From positions 3,782,001 to 3,846,000 of the forward strand of contig NZ_CP066129.1 in NCBI RefSeq assembly GCF_019242955.1: a stretch of DNA of 64,000 nt. Reading direction: 5' to 3'. The notes beneath the pieces are model-generated. The model did no database searches. It was not told where the DNA came from and was given only the letters and a program-made list of their open reading frames with translations. Shown piece by piece: positions 1 to 8,218 of this stretch (the stretch's first letter is position 1; every line of letters starts with the position of its first letter). The translations under genes were made by a program, and so were the position numbers. This stretch comes from Morganella morganii (GTDB taxonomy: Bacteria > Pseudomonadota > Gammaproteobacteria > Enterobacterales > Enterobacteriaceae).

Positions 1-504
1 TAATGCTAATTGTTAAATTAAACATATTTGTTCCTTTTCGGTTGTTGATAACTTGCCTGACCGTAATGGAACAAGGGATATATTATTGACTCAAGGGACT
101 TTTAACTTGCTTTGCCTGACAATTGTCGCTACATCATGGGCTCAAACATTATCATTCTTTGTTCGATCCTCACGATAGGGCGGGGATGCCGGTCATGATC
201 TCATTGAGAGATCGTCCTTTCGGACATCGATTCCCTTGTTGGCATTGCATGACGTTTTTTTAAAGAGCGAAGGGACGAGCGATGGTCACTCGTTAATTCA
301 ACTAACTTTGTCAGCTTACTTGAACATATATATCATAATTTTTTTTTATCATTCTGTCTATACTAATATAGTTGTCAAAATGATTTATATAATCATTGGC
401 AAAAAAATTCATAAACCAGCATCAACAATTCGCCATATTCAATGGTAAATACTAAAAATTCAATACTAAATATCAATAATTATTATTTAAAAGTTTTTTA
501 TATC
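1..504. other. AT-rich gene-free flank
   Basis: No convincing protein gene is seen. The only open frame (236-448) starts with TTG, has no ribosome binding site and codes for an Ile/Tyr-rich low-complexity peptide. The stretch carries one compact group of short inverted repeats at 186-261, listed separately. The rest is AT-rich sequence downstream of hipA, probably part of the accessory region. Confidence 0.5.
186..261 (+). ncRNA. candidate structured RNA ending in a T7 run
   Basis: Two adjacent hairpins are visible: GATCTC/GAGATC at 197-213, and GTCC/GGAC with a TTTC loop at 214-225. Two further pairings are possible: ATGCC 186-190 with GGCAT 241-245, and GTCATG 192-197 with CATGAC 248-253. 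These cross each other, so they would form a pseudoknot or alternative folds. A run of seven T follows at 255-261, as in an intrinsic terminator. No known family was recognised and no promoter was assigned. It may be only a degenerate terminator. Confidence 0.2.
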
Positions 505-1839
505 TCACACTCCTCTTGTTAATACTGGATTTAATTTTCTCATTCCCCCAAAAACTCTCTCCGCAACCCCAACCGGAAACCCCTCCGGCAACAACGCACT
601 CACACGCTCAATCACTTCTGGTGTCCGGCCGATAATGTCATCCAGCATTGCTTCAACTTGTTGTTTTTCAAATCCCACCGTCTCGCCGTGCTTGATCCAA
701 TGGCGGCGCTGAATTTTGCTCATCAGGTAATAGTTACTACTTCCCCGGACGGCCATTGCCAGTTTACATTTCTGCCAGGCAATCTGGTTGTTACCATTAC
801 CGATCAGCGGCCATGCAGATAGAACATCATACAAAGGCGTCAGGCGGTAACGGTTTTGCGGTTCCATGGAAATACTGAAGTTTTTGGCATGCCCGTCTGT
901 GGCGGCCATCAGCCAGAAAATAATCTGTGCTTTAAAAAAGGTTTCTCTGTCCTGCTCTGCCTGCTCGGAATGACTCAGTATTCCCATGATATCCGTGATA
1001 CCCGGGCCACCATCAGCCTGATATTTCCGCAGCGGTGAAACACCCAGTGCCTGACACATGTCCTCCTGCGGCAAACGGACAATCCACTGTCTGTCGGTTG
1101 ACCAGCGCCGGTCAAAGCGATCCACAATCAAGACTTTCTGGTCTTCAAACTGCGCAATCTGCGTTTTTGCAACAGGAATACCATAGTGTTCAAGGATCAG
1201 CGAACACAGCCATTCATTTTCAACTGATGTGCTCATATCAGCCTTCATATTGCCGACTAAGCCAAGCGGTAGCTTGAAAATATGAGTCGTCGGTGTATTA
1301 CCTTCCGGTAAACACCATTGTCCATCATTCCACAGTAAAGCCGTTTTTTCCTGCGCACCGGCGATAGATAACCGCAGCTCTTCATCATCGCTATGACGAC
1401 CGGGAATTGACGTTGTGGTATTACGCAGTATCGCTGCAATATCCGCTTCCGAAAGCGGCCGGTAATTGACAGAAAATAAGTCTGCCGGTTCATCATCCGG
1501 ATGCAGCAATTGAATTGCCCCGACACAATCTCTTCCCAGTTCGGCCAGCAGGTCAAAAGGTTCCAGGCTTTCCGCTCTGTAGCGCATCGCCAGACGCCTG
1601 CGGATATCCTCACTATCCGGTAATAAATTATCAAAGTAATCACGCACAACATTTCCGCGCCAGACCTGATTACCCGGCGTGAACGGCAATGAAAGAGACA
1701 GCTGTCTGCCTTGCTCATCAGCAACCCACTCCGGGAGATAGTGCAGCCGATCTTCCCCTCTGATCTTTTCCCAGAATCCGACACGGATTCCGTTCATCCA
1801 TATTGCTAAACGTTGTTGTGTCCGGCTCATATTTACCAT
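505..1839 (-). CDS. hipA: HipA toxin, Ser/Thr protein kinase
   Basis: 444 residues, against 440 for E. coli HipA, with which it is collinear. HipA phosphorylates glutamyl-tRNA synthetase in E. coli and triggers growth arrest and persistence. The N-terminal subdomain covers roughly residues 10-110. The loop motif LSIAGAQEKTALL is present, with Ser158 matching the autophosphorylated Ser150 of E. coli. The catalytic motif TDGHAKNF (Asp315) and the metal-binding YDV (Asp338) follow. Its ATG overlaps the end of hipB by 7 bases; a second ATG lies at 1830. The cotranscribed antitoxin and the upstream operators imply autorepression by HipB-HipA. All key kinase residues are intact, so the toxin is probably active. 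The target in this organism is inferred. Confidence 0.93.
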   Translation of the reverse strand: MVNMSRTQQRLAIWMNGIRVGFWEKIRGEDRLHYLPEWVADEQGRQLSLSLPFTPGNQVWRGNVVRDYFDNLLPDSEDIRRRLAMRYRAESLEPFDLLAELGRDCVGAIQLLHPDDEPADLFSVNYRPLSEADIAAILRNTTTSIPGRHSDDEELRLSIAGAQEKTALLWNDGQWCLPEGNTPTTHIFKLPLGLVGNMKADMSTSVENEWLCSLILEHYGIPVAKTQIAQFEDQKVLIVDRFDRRWSTDRQWIVRLPQEDMCQALGVSPLRKYQADGGPGITDIMGILSHSEQAEQDRETFFKAQIIFWLMAATDGHAKNFSISMEPQNRYRLTPLYDVLSAWPLIGNGNNQIAWQKCKLAMAVRGSSNYYLMSKIQRRHWIKHGETVGFEKQQVEAMLDDIIGRTPEVIERVSALLPEGFPVGVAERVFGGMRKLNPVLTRGV

Positions 1840-2120
1840 TTCTCCCGTCTGGCCGGAGAATTATCCGGTATTTCCGCAGATTCCCGAATAACTGAGAATT
1901 GCCCGGCAGAAAGCACCATTTCGACACCCAACACCGTGAATACTTTGAATAGTCGTTCAATACTGGCACTGGCCGGATTAGCTTCCAGGCGGGCATAGGT
2001 CTGCTGCGTAACGCCGAGTTTCTCTGAGACGTCTTTTTGCGTCATTCCGTTAGCCTTACGAAAGCCGACCAGCAACGGACGCAACTGATTGAGTGTTTTA
2101 AGCGGATAAGCAGTGTTCAT
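1833..2120 (-). CDS. hipB: HipB antitoxin, Xre-type DNA-binding protein
   Basis: 95 residues with a helix-turn-helix of the Xre/Cro type at about residues 13-65 (the segment GMTQKDVSEKLGVTQQTYAR). HipB dimers bind operator palindromes and hold HipA inactive. The C-terminal tail (about residues 72-95) is longer and more polar than a bare HTH and may be the proteolysis-sensitive part; this is inferred. The gene comes first in the operon, as usual for hipBA, and its stop overlaps the hipA start. Two palindromes lie 50-100 bases upstream. Assignment rests on the HTH plus the hipA partner. Confidence 0.92.
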   Translation of the reverse strand: MNTAYPLKTLNQLRPLLVGFRKANGMTQKDVSEKLGVTQQTYARLEANPASASIERLFKVFTVLGVEMVLSAGQFSVIRESAEIPDNSPARREKW

Positions 2121-2172
2121 AGCATATTAACCATTTCAGATGCCTGTACAGGCTTTAAGCTGTTTTCACACA

Positions 2173-2218
2173 TTACACCCTATAAGGTGTAAATGCAAAA
2201 TACAATCTATAGGCTGTA
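2173..2218 (-). promoter_or_regulatory. two HipB-type operator palindromes
   Basis: Two similar imperfect palindromes lie upstream of hipB: 2173-2192 (TTACACCCTATAAGGTGTAA) and 2201-2218 (TACAATCTATAGGCTGTA). They share a TACA-N3-4-TATA-N3-TGTA pattern, and their centres are 27 bp apart. A different perfect palindrome, GCCTGTACAGGC, lies at 2142-2153, between these sites and the hipB start. Autorepression through multiple palindromes is known for hipBA; the E. coli operators differ in sequence. Binding here is inferred. Confidence 0.6.
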
Positions 2219-2354
2219 AAAATATCTGTATACTCGTCAAATATCTCCACGGACCATAGAGAGAAGTTTAAGAGAATTTGATGCAACGTCTGGACAAGGG
2301 AATATCCTCATGGCCCTATTAGGCATAAATATTCTATTCAATGGAGAGTAAATT

Positions 2355-3677
2355 ATGATTCTATTCTTTTATCCCTACATCATGCTTTGCTACAGTGCCG
2401 GATACGCCTTATTGCAAACTCTGGATGGGATGGGATTGATTAGTACCAACTTTATAGAAATGAGCACAGAGGGTGTTCTTTTAAGCAGTTACTGGTCTCC
2501 AAATAAAATTGCTGTAGTCTTAGGTGATTCTATTTTTGGGTTCTTTATTTTATTATTACCCTTTATTTTTTTAAGTTCATGGATACTTGCCAGAAAAAAG
2601 GGGCTCATCATTTCCTTTGTGCTTCTTATAACCCCAGGACTACTATCACTCTGTCACCTTCTTCCTGCTATTCAGTGGTTGCCATTGACCTATGCAATAG
2701 AGGGAACAGGTGTAACGGGTAACGCAGCTGGACTTGCAAGCCTGAGTTTCATAGGACTATTGTGTGGGTGGATATTGGCTATAATCATTAGTGATGTTTT
2801 TGCTACAGGAGAAAAATTCAGACAGTGGACAGATATTTTCCTCCTCTTAACAGCAGTTGGTAACGGTATTTTCTGGGTATCAGACAGAGAGGTAGCTGGC
2901 GATAAAACAGCATATAAGGAAACAATTACAGATATTAATGATGCAGCCAAATATCTTCTTGTTCAGGTGAAAAACTACAGCCGCATGTGTGACAATAGCG
3001 GACTTTACGAAATGTCATCTTGTCAGTGGGCATCGTACATTCAAGAAACGCTAGAAAATATCGCCAGTACGAAATCATCTGTTATTGAATATGTAATGCC
3101 TGAAAATCTTGATACTTTTTACCGAATTCCTGAGTACTATGGCAATCACGTATCTCCGGATAAAATCAGGCAGGAATTTCAAAACTACAATAAAAAACTA
3201 TGTCCAAATAGGACTCTTTCAAAAGCAATAACACAATTGCCATCACCTTCTCGATGGTGCCAGACCCCCCCCCCAGCTTACTGCAATGCCATTCAAGAGG
3301 GAAAATATAAAACAGGCATGTCAGACCGTTTCGCTGTCGCCAATGAGTGTGTAACTACCTCATTATTAAGGTACCGCCAAGTTTTATTAAAAGAACAAGC
3401 TCGTTTATCCTTAAGTAAAAATGCCCCTCATTATAGATGGATGTGGTTTATTGCTATGTCTTTTCTTATTGGTGGGAAAATTGCCAATGTAATGACAAAA
3501 ATAGGTAATGTAGAGAATCGTCTCATAACTGAGAAACATAGAGTTAAATTCATCCTTCTAAAAACATGTGGTTTTATTGTGCGTACATTAATAAGATGTA
3601 CCATCTTATGTCGGAAGGTGTTTTTTTCAACGATCAATTATATAAATAGATTGAAGAAAATAAAACATGATACGTGA
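2355..3677 (+). CDS. uncharacterised multi-pass membrane protein
   Basis: 440 residues, no recognised family. The N-terminal third has about five hydrophobic segments: residues ~1-20, ~57-78, ~84-106, ~124-147 and ~157-176. A soluble stretch follows (about 180-360), and one more hydrophobic segment at ~365-383 precedes a very basic C-terminus. The soluble part has six cysteines (in RMCDN, SSCQW, KLCPN, RWCQT, AYCNA, NECVT), suggesting a disulfide-bonded periplasmic domain. A GGAGAG ribosome binding site precedes the ATG. A run of ten C at 3265-3274 lies in frame and could slip. The gene is AT-richer than the core and has no same-strand partner, suggesting an acquired singleton. Function unknown. 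Confidence 0.65.
   Translation: MILFFYPYIMLCYSAGYALLQTLDGMGLISTNFIEMSTEGVLLSSYWSPNKIAVVLGDSIFGFFILLLPFIFLSSWILARKKGLIISFVLLITPGLLSLCHLLPAIQWLPLTYAIEGTGVTGNAAGLASLSFIGLLCGWILAIIISDVFATGEKFRQWTDIFLLLTAVGNGIFWVSDREVAGDKTAYKETITDINDAAKYLLVQVKNYSRMCDNSGLYEMSSCQWASYIQETLENIASTKSSVIEYVMPENLDTFYRIPEYYGNHVSPDKIRQEFQNYNKKLCPNRTLSKAITQLPSPSRWCQTPPPAYCNAIQEGKYKTGMSDRFAVANECVTTSLLRYRQVLLKEQARLSLSKNAPHYRWMWFIAMSFLIGGKIANVMTKIGNVENRLITEKHRVKFILLKTCGFIVRTLIRCTILCRKVFFSTINYINRLKKIKHDT
3265..3274 (+). repeat. poly-C10 tract inside a coding region
   Basis: Ten consecutive C lie in the membrane-protein gene at 2355-3677 and encode part of TPPPAYC. Loss or gain of one base would truncate the protein before its last cysteines and the C-terminal membrane segment. 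Tracts of this length are typical contingency loci in bacteria. Here phase variation is only inferred. Confidence 0.6.
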
Positions 3678-4481
3678 ATAGAATAGTGACAAACACTCAA
3701 TTGCAAGGTCATTCTTTGTGTTGAAATGAATAAAGAACAAGGGGTACTTTCTCCTGTACCCTTGGCGTTTACGTTAGATGATACGGTAATCCCCCCGAAT
3801 CTCAATCACCCGATCTACTCCTGAAATTTTTTAAAACCAAATTACAATTACCGATGCTAATTATTAGCGACCTAATTCCGGGTATTTCCTGGCTTTACCG
3901 CAGAGCGACCTTTTACGGCCATTTTCAGGATGCGTAAACCCGCTTGAACCTGCCGGTTATTCCCCCTACGGTGATATGCGTAACTCCGCTGTCAGTGACA
4001 GCAGCCAAAGCCAATGTTTCCCGTGACCTGCAAGAAACGCCTTCGGGTGGTCACATGCCAATGTCATTGTGGTCTGCAACTGACGCCTTCGGGTGACCAC
4101 GCTATGCAGTAAAAACAACGCTGTTAAATGTCTGACAGGCGCAATGAGTCTCAGGCGTCACTTTTACGCAGTGAAAGTGACGCCGCTGCACAGACCGCCC
4201 TCAGCCCTTGTGAGACACCACTTACACACATCGTCATGCCTCTGACACCACTGTCAGCGTCTGATAAATCACCAAAAAGGAGACCATAACCACACTGAAC
4301 CGATACCGGGGACGGGCTGCTCAGCCCGTGGGGATAACCTGCTTATACAGGCGGCTGCACAGAGTGCAATACCGATGCCCCGTAATACCTCAACCTCTGC
4401 CCGCTCCGGCGCACAGGTATCGTTCAGCACACCAAACCACGCGCCGGAGACATGCAGTCAGCCGCAATACAGGGAATCCGT
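3678..4481. other. 800-bp non-coding region with repeats and hairpins
   Basis: No supported gene. It contains ACGCCTTCGGGTGGTCAC at 4037-4054 and the near-copy ACGCCTTCGGGTGACCAC at 4083-4100. There is a perfect 10-bp inverted repeat (GCGTCACTTT, 4155-4164 with 4174-4183). A 7-bp hairpin ACGGGCT-GCTC-AGCCCGT sits at 4312-4329. The region precedes the recombinase/AlpA/primase module and may carry its promoter, regulatory RNA or a transfer/replication site. No specific role can be assigned. Confidence 0.5.
4155..4183. repeat. perfect 10-bp inverted repeat
   Basis: GCGTCACTTT at 4155-4164 pairs perfectly with AAAGTGACGC at 4174-4183 around a 9-base loop. There is no T run after either arm, so it is not a typical terminator. 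It could be a protein-binding site or RNA element of the mobile module. Confidence 0.6.
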
Positions 4482-5360
4482 ATGAGTAAATTAACCAGGG
4501 AAATGACCACACTGGCGAAACAGGCCGGTGGCAGTTTCAAAACCGTGCATGACCGTATCCGGATTATGGAGAGATTCAGCCGTCATCTGCTCGCGCTGAA
4601 TATCCAGATCAAAGATATCCGGCATCTGAAATCAAAGCATATCGAACAGTTTATTGCGGATCGTCTTTCATCCGGGATCACCCTGCGCTCATTGCAGAAC
4701 GAGATGGCCGCGTTACGCTGCGTTCTCCGGACAGGCGGCAGAGATAAGCTGGCTGAATCAGAACGGCTGACCAATAAAGCGCTCGGATTAAGCGGATCGA
4801 GCCGTGCCGGAACAAAGCTGGCAATCCCGGATGATCGCTTTCAGGCCGCACTGCAACTGGCTCAGGCGCGTGATGAAGGCTTTGCCTGTGCGCTGCAACT
4901 TGCCCGTCTGTTAGGTCTGCGATCACAGGAAGCGGTGCAGTGTGGTGCGTCAATAAACAAATGGAAAAATCAGATAAACACTTTCCGCTCAACCGTCACC
5001 ATTGTGTTTGGTACAAAAGGCGGCCGTCCGCGGGAAGTACAGATTATCGACCGGGACGCTCTGAAACAGGCGGTGGAAAACGCGCTGCGGGTTGCGGAAA
5101 GCCGCAACGGCAGACTGATCGATAAACCTGATTTAAAGGCCGCGATGAATTACTGGCGCGCACATACCGCACGTATCGGGCTGACCGGCTGCTACTCGCC
5201 GCACAGTCTGCGTTATGCACGGGCGCAGGATTCTATCGCGCATTACCTGTCTCAGGGCTATTCCCGCACGGAAGCCAGGGCGCTGACATCGATGGATTTA
5301 GGCCATGGTGATGGCCGTGGCCGTTATGTCGAGCGCGTTTACACACAAAAAGAGGATTGA
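4482..5360 (+). CDS. tyrosine recombinase-like protein of integrative elements
   Basis: About 292 residues from the ATG at 4482 (MSKLTREMTT); an earlier in-frame ATG at 4452 would add ten residues. It resembles the integrase-domain proteins found internally in integrative elements, beside replication genes. The N-terminal ~100 residues look like a core-binding SAM domain. The catalytic pattern is visible: Arg in LLGLRSQEA, HSLRYA as the H-x-x-R box, GHGDGRGRY, and a C-terminal Tyr. It is followed directly by alpA with a TGATG overlap, so the two are probably cotranscribed. It is distinct from the tRNA-proximal integrase at 9646-10947. It may act in dimer resolution or element regulation, which is inferred. 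Confidence 0.75.
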   Translation: MSKLTREMTTLAKQAGGSFKTVHDRIRIMERFSRHLLALNIQIKDIRHLKSKHIEQFIADRLSSGITLRSLQNEMAALRCVLRTGGRDKLAESERLTNKALGLSGSSRAGTKLAIPDDRFQAALQLAQARDEGFACALQLARLLGLRSQEAVQCGASINKWKNQINTFRSTVTIVFGTKGGRPREVQIIDRDALKQAVENALRVAESRNGRLIDKPDLKAAMNYWRAHTARIGLTGCYSPHSLRYARAQDSIAHYLSQGYSRTEARALTSMDLGHGDGRGRYVERVYTQKED

Positions 5361-5563
5361 TGATGTCTGATTACACGTTATTGCGGGTTCGGGATGTGAT
5401 GAAAAAAACCGGCTTTAAGCGGTCATGGGTTTACGTGCAGATGGAGCGAGGAAAATTCCCGCGTCCGGTCAGAATCGGCGGCCGCTCAATTGCCTGGGTG
5501 GAAAGTGAAATAAATGAATGGATTGCGGCACACATCAAAAATCGTGAGGAACCGCGAAAATGA
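5360..5563 (+). CDS. AlpA-family DNA-binding regulator
   Basis: 67 residues starting at the ATG at 5360, which overlaps the preceding stop (TGATG); a second ATG follows at once. The AGAGGA ribosome binding site is at 5351-5356. The sequence shows the AlpA/MerR-like winged helix pattern: LLRVRDVMKKTG, then SWVYVQMERGKFPRPVRIGG, then W-x-E-S-E-INEWI. AlpA/Vis-type proteins act as excisionase-like factors and transcription regulators in P4-related elements and CP4-57. Its position between a recombinase and the primase gene fits control of excision or of the replication operon. Confidence 0.88.
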   Translation: MMSDYTLLRVRDVMKKTGFKRSWVYVQMERGKFPRPVRIGGRSIAWVESEINEWIAAHIKNREEPRK

Positions 5564-5711
5564 GCGTTTTTTGTAATTTATCTATTGTATATCTGCGTTA
5601 TATTCTCATAGTTACAGCTCAATCTGTAACCGGAGTTGGCGTTCCGAAAGTCCCAATGATATCGATTCACATGCACCGCATGTGTGCCATTCATTTATCG
5701 GAGGCCACTCT

Positions 5712-5768
5712 ATGCCTGTCATTCTCCTTTCGCTATCCCCTCTGTTTATGGGGGTGCCTTATGTATGA
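5712..5768 (+). CDS. possible 18-residue leader peptide
   Basis: A short frame from the ATG at 5712 encodes MPVILLSLSPLFMGVPYV. It is preceded by GAGG at 5701-5704 and ends at a TGA (5766-5768) that overlaps the start of the next small gene at 5761. The overlap could couple translation. It is hydrophobic and too short to judge by similarity, so this is a weak call. Confidence 0.2.
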   Translation: MPVILLSLSPLFMGVPYV

Positions 5769-5937
5769 TCACACCCCTCTCACGCCTGAAGAACTCTCTG
5801 ACCAGTGCTGTGCCCTCGCGTTTGCCATTATCCGGCTTGAACATCCCTATGCTGAAGAACTGCTGATGTACGTCCTGTGGGAACGTATCAATATGCTTAA
5901 TACCCTGCTGACAACGGAGGTGAGCAGTGATGAATAA
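5761..5937 (+). CDS. small hypothetical protein ahead of primase
   Basis: 58 residues, acidic and helical (MYDHTPLTPEELSDQCCALA...). The frame is open upstream to 5560, but that part looks non-coding, so the ATG at 5761 is preferred. The end overlaps the primase start by 8 bases, the usual sign of translational coupling. No known domain was recognised. Small acidic ORFs at this place are common in P4-like and related integrative elements. Function unknown. Confidence 0.55.
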   Translation: MYDHTPLTPEELSDQCCALAFAIIRLEHPYAEELLMYVLWERINMLNTLLTTEVSSDE

Positions 5938-7753
5938 ATCAGTAACTGATGTAGTGGCACGATGCCGCCACAACTGGGCGGCGGTGATGGCCATGCTGGA
6001 TATTCCCCTGCCACCGGATGGCAGACACGGCCCCTGTCCTGCCTGTGGCGGAAAAGATCGTTTCCGGTTTGATGACAAAGCCGGTCGCGGTACCTGGTTC
6101 TGTAATCAGTGCGGCCACGGTGACGGACTGGATCTGGTGGCACTGGTAAAGCAATGCAGTTTGTCCGAAGCGGCGCAACTGACAGAAAACAAAGTGTTGG
6201 CAGTGTCAACACCGCCCGCCAGGGAAAAAACCAATCACCGCCGGGTGCCACAGGAAAGAATCAGCCAGCTCCTCAGCCACAGCGAAATGCGCGAAAGCCC
6301 TTATCTCACGGAGAAAGGACTCTCTGCCCGGTTGCCCTGCCTGACCGCGCAGCAAACCCTGCAAATCAGTGATATCACCTTCGGTGAAAGCAGCCTGCTA
6401 CTCACGCTGAACAATACCGCCGGTGATCTTACCGGTGCTCAGTTGATTAACCCGGCCGGTGAAAAGCGGCTGCTGCCCGGCTCTCAGCTTAAAGAGGCGT
6501 TTATCACTGTGCAATTTCCCGAAGCACCGGAGACCATCATTATCACTGAGGGTTATGCGACTGGTCTGACGCTCAGCTTAATTAGTACCTCAGCGGCCAT
6601 TGTGGCTGCGGTTTCCGCCAACAATCTCATTAATGTTGCGAATACCTTACGCAATCAGCACCCGGAGGCCGTTATTATTCTGGCGGGCGATCATGATATC
6701 CGCACTGACGGCACGGCCAATACCGGCAAAGCTCTGGCAGAGAAAGCCGCCCGGGCGGTGAATGGCTGGGTTTCACTGCCGCCGGCGGCCTCGCAGTGTG
6801 ACTGGGATGATTTCCGCCGGCAGCACGGCATCGAGGCCACCAAAACCGCCTTTTATAAACAGCGTTACCAGCCGCAGCGCGTTCCGGTGAGCTGCATTGA
6901 TTACAACGCGCCGCCGTTCCGCACCTCCCTTCCGCTGCGTAAAGGCTCTGACGGCTTTGATACGCGCCAGGATTATCTCATCAAGGGCTATCTGCCCGGT
7001 TCCTCCGTTGCCAGTGCTTATGGTGCCAGCGGCTCTTACAAATCCTTTCTGGCGGTCTCGTGGGGATGCCATATCGCGACCGGCAAACCGTGGGCGGGCA
7101 AGCCGGTCACTCAGGGTGCGGTGATTTATGTTGTCGGTGAGGGCGGGATCGGCGTTCCCCGCCGTATCCGTGCATGGGAACAGACGCTGAACGGCGGCAG
7201 CCCGATAGATTCACTCTACCGCGTGGATTGCCCAATCTTCCCTGCCAGCCCGGACAGCGTGCAACAGGTGATACAAGCTGCCAATGATGTGAAAACCACA
7301 ACGGGCATGCCGGTACGCCTGATTATCCTCGATACCCTCGCCCGCTGTTTCGGCGGATCGGATGAGAATGCAGCAAAAGATATGGGGGCATTCATTCAGG
7401 GGTGCGATTTTATCAAAGCCGCCACACAGGCCACCGTGCTTGTTATCCATCACTCCGGCAAAGATCAGGATAAGGGTGCGCGGGGTTCCAGTGCGTTCCG
7501 TGCCGCGCTGGATGTGGAGTTCCATGTGCGCCGCGAGGGAGAAGATCCGGCTATTATCCTCAGTTGCACCAAAATGAAGGATGCGGAAGAGCCGCCGCGT
7601 CAGGCCTATGACCTGCATTCCGTGGATTTGTATGTGGATGAGGACGGTGATCACATCACCTCGCTGGTACTGAATGATGAAGGACGGGAGACCCGGGATG
7701 ACGGCCCGGCATCTGAATCCGGATCTGGCCGGTGTTCCCCGCCTGACAGATAA
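5930..7753 (+). CDS. zinc-ribbon primase fused to RepA-type ATPase
   Basis: About 607 residues from the ATG at 5930, with GGAGG at 5916-5920. The N-terminus has a P4-alpha-type zinc ribbon (CPACGG near residue 35, then CNQCGHGDGLD). A Toprim-like region follows (IIITEGYATGLTL at about 205-220, later ILAGDHDIR), consistent with a primase core. The C-terminal half is a RecA/RepA-like AAA domain: Walker A-like YGASGSYKS, IYVVGEGG, a Walker B-like LIILDTLAR and HHSGKD. Such fusions drive autonomous replication of integrative elements. The 3' end overlaps the next ORF by 56 bases in another frame, and that ORF resembles a natural continuation, so a frameshift is possible. Confidence 0.88.
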   Translation: MNKSVTDVVARCRHNWAAVMAMLDIPLPPDGRHGPCPACGGKDRFRFDDKAGRGTWFCNQCGHGDGLDLVALVKQCSLSEAAQLTENKVLAVSTPPAREKTNHRRVPQERISQLLSHSEMRESPYLTEKGLSARLPCLTAQQTLQISDITFGESSLLLTLNNTAGDLTGAQLINPAGEKRLLPGSQLKEAFITVQFPEAPETIIITEGYATGLTLSLISTSAAIVAAVSANNLINVANTLRNQHPEAVIILAGDHDIRTDGTANTGKALAEKAARAVNGWVSLPPAASQCDWDDFRRQHGIEATKTAFYKQRYQPQRVPVSCIDYNAPPFRTSLPLRKGSDGFDTRQDYLIKGYLPGSSVASAYGASGSYKSFLAVSWGCHIATGKPWAGKPVTQGAVIYVVGEGGIGVPRRIRAWEQTLNGGSPIDSLYRVDCPIFPASPDSVQQVIQAANDVKTTTGMPVRLIILDTLARCFGGSDENAAKDMGAFIQGCDFIKAATQATVLVIHHSGKDQDKGARGSSAFRAALDVEFHVRREGEDPAIILSCTKMKDAEEPPRQAYDLHSVDLYVDEDGDHITSLVLNDEGRETRDDGPASESGSGRCSPPDR

Positions 7754-7964
7754 CCATGTTGCGCTGTGGCAGGCTATCCGCTCACGGACAGCCAAAGGCG
7801 AAAGCTGTACCCGTGCCGTGCTGCGTGACGATATGAAAGCAATGAATTTTGATGTCTCCAAAAAATTCTCCCGCTGGCTCGATAAGCTGGAAAAAGACAA
7901 TCTGATCGCATTCCGGGGCGAGGAGATTATCCCGCTGCCGCATCAGATTAAAGTGGGGGACTAA
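7698..7964 (+). CDS. small winged-helix-like protein overlapping primase 3' end
   Basis: 88 residues from the ATG at 7698, with GGAG at 7687-7690. The body (LTDNHVALWQAIRSRTAKGE...DVSKKFSRWLDKLEKDNLIA) looks like a winged helix-turn-helix of the kind found at the C-terminus of replication proteins. It lies in the +1 frame relative to the primase-ATPase gene and overlaps its last 56 bases. Either it is a separate, translationally coupled partner, or it is the former C-terminal domain detached by a frameshift. The good ribosome binding site favours real separate translation, but this is not settled. Confidence 0.6.
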   Translation: MTARHLNPDLAGVPRLTDNHVALWQAIRSRTAKGESCTRAVLRDDMKAMNFDVSKKFSRWLDKLEKDNLIAFRGEEIIPLPHQIKVGD

Positions 7965-8154
7965 ACGGGGGAAAAGTGGGGGAAGCTGTCCGGAGAACCA
8001 TAAAAACCGGTGTTTTCCCCCACTTCGCACGTATATATAGAACCTAAGTGGGGGAAATGCTGTAATTTCATTATAAACAGTGAGTTATGGAAAATCCTGA
8101 AAATGAAGTGGGGGAAGAAGTGGCACCCTGCTATGTGGGGGACGAAGTGGGGGA
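7953..8154. repeat. array of GTGGGGGA motifs, possible iterons
   Basis: The 8-mer GTGGGGGA occurs at 7953, 7976, 8048, 8108, 8135 and 8147 on the plus strand and once inverted (8016-8023). A variant CGGGGGA sits at 7966. That is seven exact copies in about 200 bp directly downstream of the primase/ATPase genes. Origin iterons next to replication genes have this arrangement, so an origin is a plausible reading. The three last copies also lie in phase with a doubtful small frame (8087-8341). No stable gene is called between 7965 and 8356. Confidence 0.5.
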
Positions 8155-8218
8155 CGTTTTCACGTTTTTTCCCTGGCAGGTGCCGTTAAATTCCCCGGTT
8201 TTTACAGACAACGCATCA

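Noticed and set aside
236-448. 70-residue open frame
   Set aside because: TTG start, no ribosome binding site, low-complexity AT-driven peptide; overlaps the structured repeat group.
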